A stretch of DNA of 64,000 nt from Endozoicomonas gorgoniicola. GTDB taxonomy: Bacteria > Pseudomonadota > Gammaproteobacteria > Pseudomonadales > Endozoicomonadaceae. Position 1 is the stretch's first letter, and each line of letters starts with the position of its first letter. The DNA lies in NCBI RefSeq assembly GCF_025562715.2, contig NZ_JAPFCC010000001.1, positions 3,759,501-3,823,500 on the forward strand, given 5' to 3'. Both the position numbers and the translations under genes were made by a program. Below the pieces are notes generated by a model. That model was not told where the DNA came from. It saw nothing but the letters and a program-made list of their open reading frames with translations, and made no database searches. This document shows, in pieces, positions 9,027-17,734 of the stretch.

Positions 9027-10457
9027 TCACAGCGAGTTCACAAATCTGACCAATGCGGTTCGCTGCTCTTTATTCATATCCATCACCGCCTGCTTTGCAG
9101 CCTCTCCCTCACCACCATGCCAGAGAATCGCTTCCATAATAGTGCGGGCGCGCCCGTCGTGCAGAAAAGTGGCTTTCGGGTTCACCATTTTCGTTTTGCC
9201 AATCCCCCAGAGTGGCGGCGTTCGCCACTCACGACCCGAGGCAAGAAACTCAGGACGATTATCTGCCAGCCCTTCTCCCATATCGTGAAGCAGTAAATCC
9301 GTATAAGGCCAGATATTCTGTTCAGACTGCTCCGGATAATTTTTCACCTTAAGCGTTGTAAAGTTGGGAATATGGCATCCGCTACAACGGGCTTTGCCGA
9401 ACAGCGCTTTTCCCTTCAACACTTCCGAGTCTTTGGAGTCCAGTCGTATGGGAACAGCCAGGTTACGATTATAAAACACCACCTTTTCAAGTATGGAATC
9501 CGATACATCCGGATGATCTTCCGGCGTTTCGGCTTTGCAGGCAGTCTGGCTTTCCGTACAGTTATCATCTGAAAAAAGGCTGGAAGTAATGCCCATATCC
9601 CCATTAAACGCCCCGGCACTCTGCTGGATCATATTGGGCTGGCCAGCTTTCCAGCCAAAACGCCCAAGTACCGTTTTTTTGTTTTTAATATCCCAGACCC
9701 GGTTCCCCCGACCGGAAATACCATCTCCGTCACGATCATCCGGGTCTTCATTCGCCAGAATCTGCGAGTCTGATATAGCTTCCAGTAAACCCAGCCCGAT
9801 CATTGGTGACGCAATACGAGGTGACATCATCAAATTGTCCGGCAGAGGCCCATAGTTTAAATCTTCCAGTAAAATGACTGGTTTGCGAATCTGAACACTC
9901 TCCCCATCAGAAAAACGGATGGTTGAATATTCATAACGAACCCGGACTTTAGCCTCGTGTTTAACCCCTTTAAGAGAAAAGTCCTGAATCTGATCACCAT
10001 AAACCGGGTGTGGGATTACCCCGCTTCGGGTCAACTGCTCTTTCTCTTTCTGAGTAGTGGCTGGCACACTGATTCTGATCAGCAGCCCTGCTTCATTGAG
10101 TTCGCCATCAGCAGGGGCGTGTCCCCGACCATCAAGAATGTGACAGCCTTCACAGGATCGGGTGTTAAACAAAGGCCCCAGCCCGTCACGAAAAGAATCA
10201 GGCTGTGGAGCAGCCACCCAGTCGCTTTTAAAGAAGCTGTCACCCACACTGAAATCGAGCCTGCGGTTGGCTGCCATATTGGCAGAGGCCCGGGAGAATG
10301 AAGTTTTACCCGAAACGGTCACGGATGTTTTTCCGCCAGGCCATTTCTCACCGTCTTCATACGCTGCCGGTTCAACCTTCGAACAGCCCGGCAGGCTAAA
10401 CAGCACAATAATCGTGACGGCTGTAGTCAACAAAGAAGCGGTCAGCCCTTTAACCAT
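9027..10457 (-). CDS. Di-haem (DHOR-like) oxidoreductase lipoprotein, DUF1111 family
   Basis: This is a 476-residue exported lipoprotein with a hydrophobic N-terminus ending in lipobox SLPGC (Cys25). Two c-type haem motifs are visible: CEGCH at about residues 102-106 and CSGCH near residue 360. The layout matches the di-haem oxidoreductase family (DUF1111, thiol-oxidoreductase-like with two C-x-x-C-H sites). Conserved family segments include GPLFNTRSCEGCH and a C-terminal ATFLHDGRARTIMEAILWHGGEG. Such proteins sit in the periplasm or on the outer membrane, sometimes beside iron- or copper-regulated imelysin genes, but none is adjacent here. Function is inferred as electron transfer; the physiological substrate is unknown. 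Confidence 0.85.
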   Translation of the reverse strand: MVKGLTASLLTTAVTIIVLFSLPGCSKVEPAAYEDGEKWPGGKTSVTVSGKTSFSRASANMAANRRLDFSVGDSFFKSDWVAAPQPDSFRDGLGPLFNTRSCEGCHILDGRGHAPADGELNEAGLLIRISVPATTQKEKEQLTRSGVIPHPVYGDQIQDFSLKGVKHEAKVRVRYEYSTIRFSDGESVQIRKPVILLEDLNYGPLPDNLMMSPRIASPMIGLGLLEAISDSQILANEDPDDRDGDGISGRGNRVWDIKNKKTVLGRFGWKAGQPNMIQQSAGAFNGDMGITSSLFSDDNCTESQTACKAETPEDHPDVSDSILEKVVFYNRNLAVPIRLDSKDSEVLKGKALFGKARCSGCHIPNFTTLKVKNYPEQSEQNIWPYTDLLLHDMGEGLADNRPEFLASGREWRTPPLWGIGKTKMVNPKATFLHDGRARTIMEAILWHGGEGEAAKQAVMDMNKEQRTALVRFVNSL

Positions 10458-10649
10458 TGTCAGAATTCCGAGTGAAGCTATATGAGAAAAGCAATGCGTT
10501 AGCTTCAGCTATCGGCAGGACTGAACAATACCAAAGTCACGCCTCTCACACTGGCTTCAGAAGAGGCTGTTTCTGTCAAACCTGCGGCTGTGATAAGGTA
10601 GTGTGCGTCACTGGAAGGTTAAAAATAAACACAATATCGGACAGCCCCC

Positions 10650-11729
10650 ATGCCTGCTTTGCGCCACTGCCCATGGCTTGTAGCCATGACTCTTTATTGC
10701 ACTCTTTACTACATGACGCCATTGCCTGTTTTTGCCAGCCCCGAATCAGGTAAACCACCGGTCAGCGTTACGACTGAAACCGTTCAATACAAGCAATACT
10801 CGCGCCCAATAAGAACCAGCGGCATTCTTGCTTATAAATCCCAGCAAACCCTGTCATTTAAAACAGCAGGCCCCGTGGCACAACTGCTGGTTGATGAAGG
10901 CGACCGGGTACAGGCCGGGCAGTTGCTCGCCAGCCTGACCATGGAAGAGGTCAACGCACAGGTCGATGAAGCCAGGGCAAGGCTGGATCTGGCAGAACGC
11001 AATCTGGAGCGCATCAGCAAACTGCACAAGAACAATGTGGTGTCCCTGGATCAGCTCCAGTCAGCCCAAACCGAACTGACGGTTGCCCAGAGCCGGTTGC
11101 GTATCACCCGGTTTAACCAGAGGTACTCCCGCATTGAAGCGCCGTCAAAAGGTCTGGTGTTACGGCGTCATGTGGAAGAAAACGAGCTGGTGACACCCAA
11201 CCAGCCGATACTGGTGGTAGCAGACACCGCCCGTGGCTGGGTGCTTGAAACCGGCCTGACCGATGAAGAAATAGTCAGGGTTAAGAAAAACGACAAGGCA
11301 CTGATTCAGTTTGATGCCTGGCCCGATCAGACCTTTACTGGTCAGGTTACGCGCCTTGCGGCACTGGCCGATGAACGCACAGGCACCTTTCAGATAGAGA
11401 TCACCTTTCCCGACACCTCCAGCAAGTTGCGTTCAGGCTTTGTTGGCAAAGTCACCCTTATTCCCTCCAGCCAGCATATGCTGACACTGATTCCTGTTGA
11501 GTCTGTCGTTAATGCCAGTCGCTCTTCGGCAGAGGTCTTTGTCTACAACCCCAGTGATCAATCGGTGACACTAAGGAGCATCAATCTGAACTTTATGGAG
11601 TCGGGTTTCATTGCCAGTGATTCAGGCCTGGTGGAAGGGGAAACAGTTATCAGTTCCGGTGCCGGTTTTCTTCTGGATGGCGATACGGTCACTGTTTCCG
11701 GTACTGCTGCTTCCGGCCTTCAGGAGTAA
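10650..11729 (+). CDS. RND efflux periplasmic adaptor (membrane fusion protein)
   Basis: This is a 359-residue HlyD/AcrA-type adaptor. A signal peptide or N-terminal anchor (residues 1-30) is followed by the biotinyl-lipoyl half SFKTAGPVAQLLVDEGDRV and QAGQLLASL, a helical hairpin (residues 90-150), the second lipoyl half (RIEAPSKGLVLRRHVEENEL) and a beta-barrel domain. It bridges the inner-membrane pump to an outer-membrane channel. The gene ends 5 nt before the pump ATG, and its last codons carry the AGGAG used by the pump, so translation is probably coupled. No TolC-like gene is nearby, so it would use a channel encoded elsewhere. Confidence 0.92.
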   Translation: MPALRHCPWLVAMTLYCTLYYMTPLPVFASPESGKPPVSVTTETVQYKQYSRPIRTSGILAYKSQQTLSFKTAGPVAQLLVDEGDRVQAGQLLASLTMEEVNAQVDEARARLDLAERNLERISKLHKNNVVSLDQLQSAQTELTVAQSRLRITRFNQRYSRIEAPSKGLVLRRHVEENELVTPNQPILVVADTARGWVLETGLTDEEIVRVKKNDKALIQFDAWPDQTFTGQVTRLAALADERTGTFQIEITFPDTSSKLRSGFVGKVTLIPSSQHMLTLIPVESVVNASRSSAEVFVYNPSDQSVTLRSINLNFMESGFIASDSGLVEGETVISSGAGFLLDGDTVTVSGTAASGLQE

Positions 11730-11734
11730 CCACC

Positions 11735-14700
11735 ATGAAACTCCCAGCCATTGCCATTCAAAACCGGCGCTTTACCCTGGTGGTCATGTTATTGCTGGTA
11801 ACACTGGGTATTGTGTCATTGATGACCATGCCCCGCTCAGAAGATCCCCAGTTTAAGTTTCCGGCAACCATGGTGCGTGTTGTCTACCCCGGCACTAACC
11901 CCCTGGATATGGAGAAACTGATTGTTGACCCTATCGAGGAAGCCATCAAAGAGCTAGACGACATAAGAATTTTAAAGAGTGATATAGAAGATGGTCTGGC
12001 GGTGATTCGTGTCGAGTTCCTCTACGGCACTGACCCTCAGGAACAGTATGACGATGTGGTGGCCGAAATTGCCAAAATACGCGACCAGCTGCCTGAGAAT
12101 ATTCCAGTGCTGGCCATTGACCGTATCTCCCCGATTGATGTCAGCATTATCCAGATTGCCCTGATGTCTGAATCCCAAAGCTATAACTCATTGCGGCTAC
12201 TGGGAGAAAAACTGGAAAAACGCATCGAACGGATTCCCGGTATCAAAAAAGCGACGACAGACGCTTACCCCGAACAGCAATTGCAGGTTCAGGCAGAACT
12301 GGCCCGGATGCAGGAGCTGGGCATTGGGGTTGAAGACCTGATTGCCGCCATACAGGCATCCGGAGTCAACCTTCCCGGCGGTCATGTTCTGGCAGGCAAA
12401 CGCCGTTTTACGGTACGAACCAGTGGTGACTTCAAAGATATTGAAGCCGTTGAAAGAACGGCAGTGGTCTCGACTCCGGGAAGGGTCGTGTTCATCAAAG
12501 ATATTGCAGATGTCGTCTTCTCCGATGCCCTGCCGACCTATCAGGCACGATTTCAGGAAACCCGCTCCATCTTTGTCACCGTTGTCCAGCGCAAAGGCAG
12601 CAATATCTTCACCGTCATGGATGCCATCAAACAGACGTTGAATGATTTTGAGCAGGCGTTGCCTGAAGACATTACCATCGGCATTGCCCACGATCAGAGT
12701 GAGTCAGTACACGATCGTGTCTCCCAGTTTTTTAACAGCCTGATTCAGGGTTTGATACTGGTCGGCTTACTCACCATCCTGTTTCTGGGTGCCCGGTCGG
12801 CGGTTGTCATTATTCTTGCCATTCCCCTGTCGGTGTTTATTGGTCTGGGCTGGGTAGACCTCGCTGGCTATGGTTTACAACAGATGTCAATTGCCGGGCT
12901 GGTGATCGCACTGGGGCTTCTGGTTGATAATGCCATTGTGGTGACTGAGAACGTTCACCGCTTCCTGCGCAAAGGCTATGCGCCGATGGAGGCCGCAGCA
13001 CAGGGAGCCAGTCAGGTTGGCTGGGCGGTGATCAGCGGTACCCTGACCACCATTCTGGCTTTTGTGCCGATTCTGCTGTTGCAGACCGGGGCAGGCATAT
13101 TCATGCGCTCCATGCCAGCCACCGTTATTCTGACCCTGCTGGCTTCCCTGATTATTGCCCTGAGCCTGTCGCCACTGCTTGCCAGCATTATGCTGAAAGG
13201 TCAGGACAGCAAACCACCATTGCTGTTAAGGGGGTTACAGACGTTTACTGACGGGCCTTATAGATCGCTGCTCAGCGGTGCCCTTCGTTATCCGGTATTG
13301 ATCCTGATAGTTGCCGTCATTACCCTGGCAGGTTCTGTCATGCTGGCAGGCACACTGGGTGTCAGTATGTTTCCCAAGGCTGAAAAGCCGATGTTGCTGG
13401 TCAATGTTGAGCTGCCTGAAGGTTCCAGTTTTAAGCAGACAGACAATGCCGTACGACAGGTTGAGACTATTGTTAAAGACTACCCTCTGGTTCGTTCCGT
13501 GGTCAGCAATATTGGTAAAGATAACCCCAGAATTTACTACAACATCTTTCCTAAACGTCAGGTACCCAACTACGCCCAGGTGGTCGTTAACCTGAATACC
13601 GGCCGACTCAGCGAAGTAGAGCCTTTTGTTGAATCCCTTAGAGACGACTTTAGTCGTATTGTTGGAGCTCGTGTGGTGGTAAAGGAACTGTTACAGGGCC
13701 CCCCTTATGAAGCCCCCGTGTCCTTTCGGATTATGGGCGACGACCTGAACCAGGTTTTGGCGGTATCCAGAGATATTGAACAGATCATTGCTGCCACACC
13801 CGGAACGGTGAATGTCGATAATCCCCTGGACAACCCCAAGGTTGACCTGAATGTCACCATTAACCGCGATAAAGCCGCCATGTACGGAGTCGCCATCAGC
13901 TCTATTGATCAGGTTATTCGAGCCAGTCTTGTGGGAGTACCTGTCAGCCAGTTCCGTGACCACTCAGGAGAGAATTACCCGATTGTTGTTAAAGGTCAGT
14001 CGTCCGGCAATGAACCCCGACTGGAAGACTTTGACCGCATGATGGTGAAGTCCGCCAGCGGCCATCTGGTTCCGGTAAAACAACTGGTCAAGCTGGAAAT
14101 GCAAGACGCCCTGCCTCGTTTTCAACATCATATGACAGAACGTATGGCAAGAATAACCGCTGACCTGAAAGCCGGTTATCAGGCAGAAACCGTGACCAAT
14201 GCCATTCGGGCAGAACTGGATCAGTACCAGTGGCCAGACGGCGTGACCTATCAGGTAGGTGGTGAGCAGGAGCAGCGAGAGGAGTCGTTTGCCGGTATGA
14301 CAAAAGTGCTGTTGATTGCCCTGCTGGGTATCTTTGCGGTGCTGGTGTTGCAGTTCAACTCGTTTAGTCAGCCACTGGTCATTTTTACAGCCATTCCTTT
14401 TGCCGTGACGGGCATGATTCTGGCACTCTGGTTTGCCGGTTTCACCTTCTCCTTCACTGCCTTTATCGGACTGACCTCACTGGTGGGTATTGTCGTCAAC
14501 AATTCGATCATACTGGTGGATTACAGCAATCAGCTGCGCAGAAATGGCATGGAGATAAATGAAGCGATTATTGAAGCTGGACAGGTACGATTATTGCCGA
14601 TTCTGCTGACCACCATGACCACCATCGGCGGCCTGCTGCCACTCACTCTTTCCGGTTCCGTGATGTGGGCGCCCATGGGAGCCAGTATTATTGGCGGCCT

Positions 14701-14776
14701 GCTGGTATCAACACTGCTGACACTCTTTGTTGTGCCTGTACTCTATTCCCTGCTGGGAAGAAGGGCGCTGGACTGA
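11735..14776 (+). CDS. RND efflux transporter, inner-membrane pump
   Basis: This is a 1013-residue AcrB/MexB-superfamily (HAE1-like) proton-driven exporter of normal length. After TM1 comes a large periplasmic loop, then a TM bundle. The proton-relay helix GLVIALGLLVDNAIVVTENV contains the Asp-Asn pattern, and the second half repeats with GLTSLVGIVVNNSIILVDYS. The adjacent GSVMWAPMG...GLLVSTLLTLFVVPVLY pattern closes the protein, as in many HAE1 pumps. The ribosome site GGAG lies 8 nt upstream, inside the adaptor's last codons. Substrates cannot be read from sequence. Confidence 0.95.
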   Translation: MKLPAIAIQNRRFTLVVMLLLVTLGIVSLMTMPRSEDPQFKFPATMVRVVYPGTNPLDMEKLIVDPIEEAIKELDDIRILKSDIEDGLAVIRVEFLYGTDPQEQYDDVVAEIAKIRDQLPENIPVLAIDRISPIDVSIIQIALMSESQSYNSLRLLGEKLEKRIERIPGIKKATTDAYPEQQLQVQAELARMQELGIGVEDLIAAIQASGVNLPGGHVLAGKRRFTVRTSGDFKDIEAVERTAVVSTPGRVVFIKDIADVVFSDALPTYQARFQETRSIFVTVVQRKGSNIFTVMDAIKQTLNDFEQALPEDITIGIAHDQSESVHDRVSQFFNSLIQGLILVGLLTILFLGARSAVVIILAIPLSVFIGLGWVDLAGYGLQQMSIAGLVIALGLLVDNAIVVTENVHRFLRKGYAPMEAAAQGASQVGWAVISGTLTTILAFVPILLLQTGAGIFMRSMPATVILTLLASLIIALSLSPLLASIMLKGQDSKPPLLLRGLQTFTDGPYRSLLSGALRYPVLILIVAVITLAGSVMLAGTLGVSMFPKAEKPMLLVNVELPEGSSFKQTDNAVRQVETIVKDYPLVRSVVSNIGKDNPRIYYNIFPKRQVPNYAQVVVNLNTGRLSEVEPFVESLRDDFSRIVGARVVVKELLQGPPYEAPVSFRIMGDDLNQVLAVSRDIEQIIAATPGTVNVDNPLDNPKVDLNVTINRDKAAMYGVAISSIDQVIRASLVGVPVSQFRDHSGENYPIVVKGQSSGNEPRLEDFDRMMVKSASGHLVPVKQLVKLEMQDALPRFQHHMTERMARITADLKAGYQAETVTNAIRAELDQYQWPDGVTYQVGGEQEQREESFAGMTKVLLIALLGIFAVLVLQFNSFSQPLVIFTAIPFAVTGMILALWFAGFTFSFTAFIGLTSLVGIVVNNSIILVDYSNQLRRNGMEINEAIIEAGQVRLLPILLTTMTTIGGLLPLTLSGSVMWAPMGASIIGGLLVSTLLTLFVVPVLYSLLGRRALD

Positions 14777-14858
14777 TAGTTTGTCTGACAGCCTTTAAAC
14801 AACCTGAACTCAAGTAGCTACTGCAGCTAAGCGCTAAAAACCATGCATGCAAAACCTT

Positions 14859-14921
14859 CGTCATCCCCGCGAAGGCGGGGATCCACTACGGTGGTAGATT
14901 CCCGCCTTCGCGGGAATGACG
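14859..14921. repeat. REP-like palindrome (CGTCATCCCCGCGAAGG type)
   Basis: Two arms, CGTCATCCCCGCGAAGGCGG and the near-complement beginning GATTCCCGCCTTCGCGGGAA, are separated by about 13 nt. The arms can form a long hairpin with few mismatches. Repeats of this kind are scattered between genes in many proteobacteria. Only one copy is seen in this window, between the RND pump and the terminator at 14955. Confidence 0.75.
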
Positions 14922-14954
14922 GCTGTATGGATATAAACCCTTGTCAGCACTACA

Positions 14955-14990
14955 AATAACAATGGGGAGCCCTGGCTCCCCATTGTTATT
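14955..14990. terminator. Perfect bidirectional terminator hairpin
   Basis: A perfect 17-bp inverted repeat (AATAACAATGGGGAGCC and its complement) is separated by 2 nt. It sits between the RND pump gene (plus, ends 14776) and the minus-strand gene ending at 15004. GC-rich core and AT flanks on both sides fit termination in either direction. Confidence 0.85.
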
Positions 14991-15003
14991 ATCAGTCAGC
15001 TAT

Positions 15004-15987
15004 TCAGCCTTCCAGATCAACCACTTTAAGGTAGGTCATGGTCTGGTTTAACAGACGGTATCCGATCTCTCCAAACGTAATGGGACCCGGGAAACCTGCT
15101 TGCTTGCCTTCCAGCTCCCCATAAAGGAAATTCAGGATACAGTTACAGGAGAACTGCATATCCGTGCTTTCCTGTGGCAGGCTGTTCGCAAACGCTGTGG
15201 CATAGTCAGCCAGAGGTCTGGCAAAGCGATACTGCCTTCCCGTGAACACCGGAGCATAGAAGAACACCTTACCGTCATCCGTGTTTACCTCTTTGATACA
15301 GGTATTGATAATCGCACCGGAGTAATCACTGGTTAAAGGTACTTTAGTATCAATATTGTGAGCCGTAACATAGTCGGCAAAGTTCACCTTTTCCCCGTTT
15401 ACCAGACAGTCTCCTGCCTCGAAAGCATCGGTATCAAACTCAACGACCGGGCTGTTCGGATCGGGCTTGTGGATGTTAATGATCTCCAGCTGGGGCATTT
15501 TGTTGGCAGGCAGCTCAACGTGCAGTGCCACCACCTTGTCGGTCAACTCAGTACCGGTAGAACCATCGTATACCTTGGGCATATCACTGGAGTTAAGGTC
15601 AATACCGGATACCCAGCCCAGCACCGGGTTGTCGTACAGGAAATCATAACCGTCTGCATGCAGGGCAAAGTCTGAATGAACCTCCGAGAAAGCAGGTATC
15701 ACCAGTATGGTATAACCATTATCGAAGCGGTCACGGGTAAAGGAGGGCAGCGTCTGTTTATCGTATGTCACGATTTTGTGCTGAGTGGCTTCATCCGAAA
15801 TTTCATCGACATACACTTTTTCCTGTGAAAATTCGCCCTGGGTTTTTCCCATAAAGTAGGGCGTAGTTCCAGCGACCCAGTTACCTTCTGGCAGCTGTGA
15901 CAACACCCGTTCGTCCCCGGCAAGCGATAGCACCTTACCCGCTTCAATCAGCCGGATGACCTCTTTGACACTCTGTAACTTTTTCAT
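15004..15987 (-). CDS. Conserved hypothetical protein, 327 aa (DUF6976-like)
   Basis: This is a soluble protein with no signal peptide or membrane span. Features are an N-terminal helix plus AGDERVLSQLPEGNWVAGTT, a central strand-rich region, and a C-terminal DMQFSCNCILNFLYGELEG and PGPITFGEIGYRL. The Cys-bearing C-terminal pattern recalls FIST-type sensory domains, and I believe it matches a family of unknown function (DUF6976); both are recollection-level calls. Its Shine-Dalgarno TAAAAGGA (minus strand, 15994-16001) is one copy of the 8-bp duplication made by the ISL3 element that ends at 16002. Before insertion the gene would have followed the small gene at 17399-17626 closely, so transcription is probably altered now. 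Confidence 0.75.
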   Translation of the reverse strand: MKKLQSVKEVIRLIEAGKVLSLAGDERVLSQLPEGNWVAGTTPYFMGKTQGEFSQEKVYVDEISDEATQHKIVTYDKQTLPSFTRDRFDNGYTILVIPAFSEVHSDFALHADGYDFLYDNPVLGWVSGIDLNSSDMPKVYDGSTGTELTDKVVALHVELPANKMPQLEIINIHKPDPNSPVVEFDTDAFEAGDCLVNGEKVNFADYVTAHNIDTKVPLTSDYSGAIINTCIKEVNTDDGKVFFYAPVFTGRQYRFARPLADYATAFANSLPQESTDMQFSCNCILNFLYGELEGKQAGFPGPITFGEIGYRLLNQTMTYLKVVDLEG

Positions 15988-15993
15988 GACAAA

Positions 15994-16001
15994 TCCTTTT
16001 A
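15994..16001 (-). promoter_or_regulatory. Ribosome-binding site that is also an IS target duplication
   Basis: On the minus strand this reads TAAAAGGA, 6 nt before the ATG at 15987. The same 8 bases (plus-strand TCCTTTTA) recur at 17329-17336 on the other side of the ISL3 element. The element landed on the Shine-Dalgarno and the duplication left a working copy next to the gene. Confidence 0.85.
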
Positions 16002-17328
16002 GGCTCTTTTACAGGTTGGCTGATCATTTTACAGCCTCCTGCCTGATTTTAAGATAGAGGTAATCAAGATCATTGTAGCCACAAGCTTTGTAGATAATCC
16101 GTTTGATGACTCCATTGAAAGCTTCAATCTTCGCGCTGGTTATACGATGATGGCAGTACGACAGCAAGCCCTCTCTTGCCCTGTCCAAGCCCTTAGCAAA
16201 CCTCTTAAGTTCTGCAATTCCGGTTTCTTTTGCTAACTCTATCCATCTATCCAGAAACTTGCCGGCACACGCTTTGTACGTGTACGTCCATAGCTGTTTG
16301 AGCATGTCTTTCAGGATGTAAGCCTGATTGAGATCCTCGTTCATGCTCAAGAGCTCTTTCAGACTGCTTTCTCGCTTTGGAGTCAGGTTCTCAGGGTTCA
16401 TGAACAGGTTGAACCGCTGACCCTTGATAAAGGGCTTGTTCTCTTCTTCAGCCTGACGCCACTCCCTGCGCCTTATCTGATCTATCACATCATTATAATT
16501 GGCAATAATGTGAAACTTGTCGTATACAATATCCGCATTGGGCAAGTGCTCTTTCACCGAAGCCTGATAGCTGCCACCACGGTCTATGCCAACACACTCG
16601 ATGCTCGCTTTTTGCTCTTCAGTCAGGCTGCTCAAGAACTCATCCAGAGTCTCTTTTCGCTTGCCTTCACCAAGGAAGAGGGTTTCTCCTGAGTCGGCGT
16701 TAAGAACAACGGTAAGATACTGATGGCCTTTGCCAATGGATTTTTCGTCAATGAGCAGAGCGCGAATACCGTCACGCTTTGGAGCTGAAAGCATTCTCAG
16801 CAGCATCTCTTTATCCCAACGACGGGCAGTACCACCGGATATAGCAATGAATTCAGGCACCTTGTCGCAGGGCATATAGCGACATAAATGGCTGACGTGT
16901 CGTTTAAGGCGATCGGTTGCCTGAGCCTTGGGAGTTAAACCAGGAATAGTAACGGTTTCAATATTGTTGCAGTGTGAGCAGCGGCCCTGAAAAGCTGTGA
17001 AGAGAAGATTTACCTGTAGAACTCCCAGTGGTAAATCCTGGACACACCGATCTTTTGTCTTCATTTGTCCCATAGGGGTTTCACATTGACTGCATTTCTC
17101 GTGCTGAATTCGGCCATCCCTGCGGAGATAGACAAAAGCTTGTTTGACTTCCCAATCAATATCAATCTGCTCGATTACCCAGCCGGGAAATGCGAACATA
17201 GGACGTAGTGAGGGTGTTGTACACATGTCTGATCCTTCAGAAATTTTGATCTGTTCAAATCAATCTTTCCTGAAAGGCTATTTCTGTTGCAACCCCTCAT
17301 TTTCCATCAGCCAACCTGTAAAAGCCCC
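16002..17328 (-). mobile_element. ISL3-family insertion sequence, complete, 1327 bp
   Basis: Terminal inverted repeats are visible: the left end GGCTCTTTTACAGGTTGGCT (16002 on) and the complement of the right end GGGGCTTTTACAGGTTGGCT (ending 17328) differ at two of 23 positions. Exact 8-bp direct repeats TCCTTTTA flank it (15994-16001 and 17329-17336), the target-site duplication size known for ISL3. It carries one transposase gene. Intact ends and duplication suggest a recent insertion. Confidence 0.95.
16024..17226 (-). CDS. ISL3-family transposase
   Basis: This is a 400-residue transposase. The N-terminal zinc-binding region shows CSQCETPMG and CSHCN pairs. The DDE domain follows: LLIDEKSIGKGHQYLTVVLN, IECVGIDRGGSYQASVKEHLP and YDKFHIIANYNDVID, then the C-terminal KIEAFNGVIKRIIYKACGY with the catalytic Glu. 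Length and motif order match intact ISL3 transposases, distinct in sequence from the second ISL3 copy at 27691. It moves the element 16002-17328. Confidence 0.95.
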   Translation of the reverse strand: MCTTPSLRPMFAFPGWVIEQIDIDWEVKQAFVYLRRDGRIQHEKCSQCETPMGQMKTKDRCVQDLPLGVLQVNLLFTAFQGRCSHCNNIETVTIPGLTPKAQATDRLKRHVSHLCRYMPCDKVPEFIAISGGTARRWDKEMLLRMLSAPKRDGIRALLIDEKSIGKGHQYLTVVLNADSGETLFLGEGKRKETLDEFLSSLTEEQKASIECVGIDRGGSYQASVKEHLPNADIVYDKFHIIANYNDVIDQIRRREWRQAEEENKPFIKGQRFNLFMNPENLTPKRESSLKELLSMNEDLNQAYILKDMLKQLWTYTYKACAGKFLDRWIELAKETGIAELKRFAKGLDRAREGLLSYCHHRITSAKIEAFNGVIKRIIYKACGYNDLDYLYLKIRQEAVK

Positions 17329-17398
17329 TCCTTTTATTCTTTCGTTCTGTCTACTTTTCAGATTCGTTTTTCAATCCAATTCATTTTAGAAAAGGTGT

Positions 17399-17626
17399 TC
17401 ACCATGTTTTGAACACAACTTTCAGGTCACTGACAAAGCCTTTGGGGTATTTGGAAAAATACTCGTAAAGGTAATCTATGGCTTCTTCCTGTGTGATATC
17501 GCCAGATTCCATACCCTTTTGAACTTTATCGACCTGCAACTGAAGAACAAATTTGTCCATTTTGTGCTGACCCTGTACCAACTCCGCCCATTCAGCCCTG
17601 CCTTTTGGTGGTATATCCTGTGTCAT
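17399..17626 (-). CDS. Small hypothetical protein, 75 aa
   Basis: This is a short acidic helical protein, no family recognised. A GTG-started extension to 17680 is possible, but the ATG at 17626 gives a more natural start (MTQDIPPKGRAEWAELV). Before the ISL3 insertion its stop would have lain about 85 bp before the 327-aa gene at 15987 on the same strand, so the two probably formed an operon that the IS has split. It has no signal peptide or membrane span. Confidence 0.6.
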   Translation of the reverse strand: MTQDIPPKGRAEWAELVQGQHKMDKFVLQLQVDKVQKGMESGDITQEEAIDYLYEYFSKYPKGFVSDLKVVFKTW

Positions 17627-17734
17627 AAACGTGTTCCAGTGAATTAGGAGAATTGCATGGGTTCTATCGACAGTTCTCACCCTTTCCTATATAGACAAAA
17701 GTTTTAGACTGAGAAAATTGTCAGAAACCACCCG

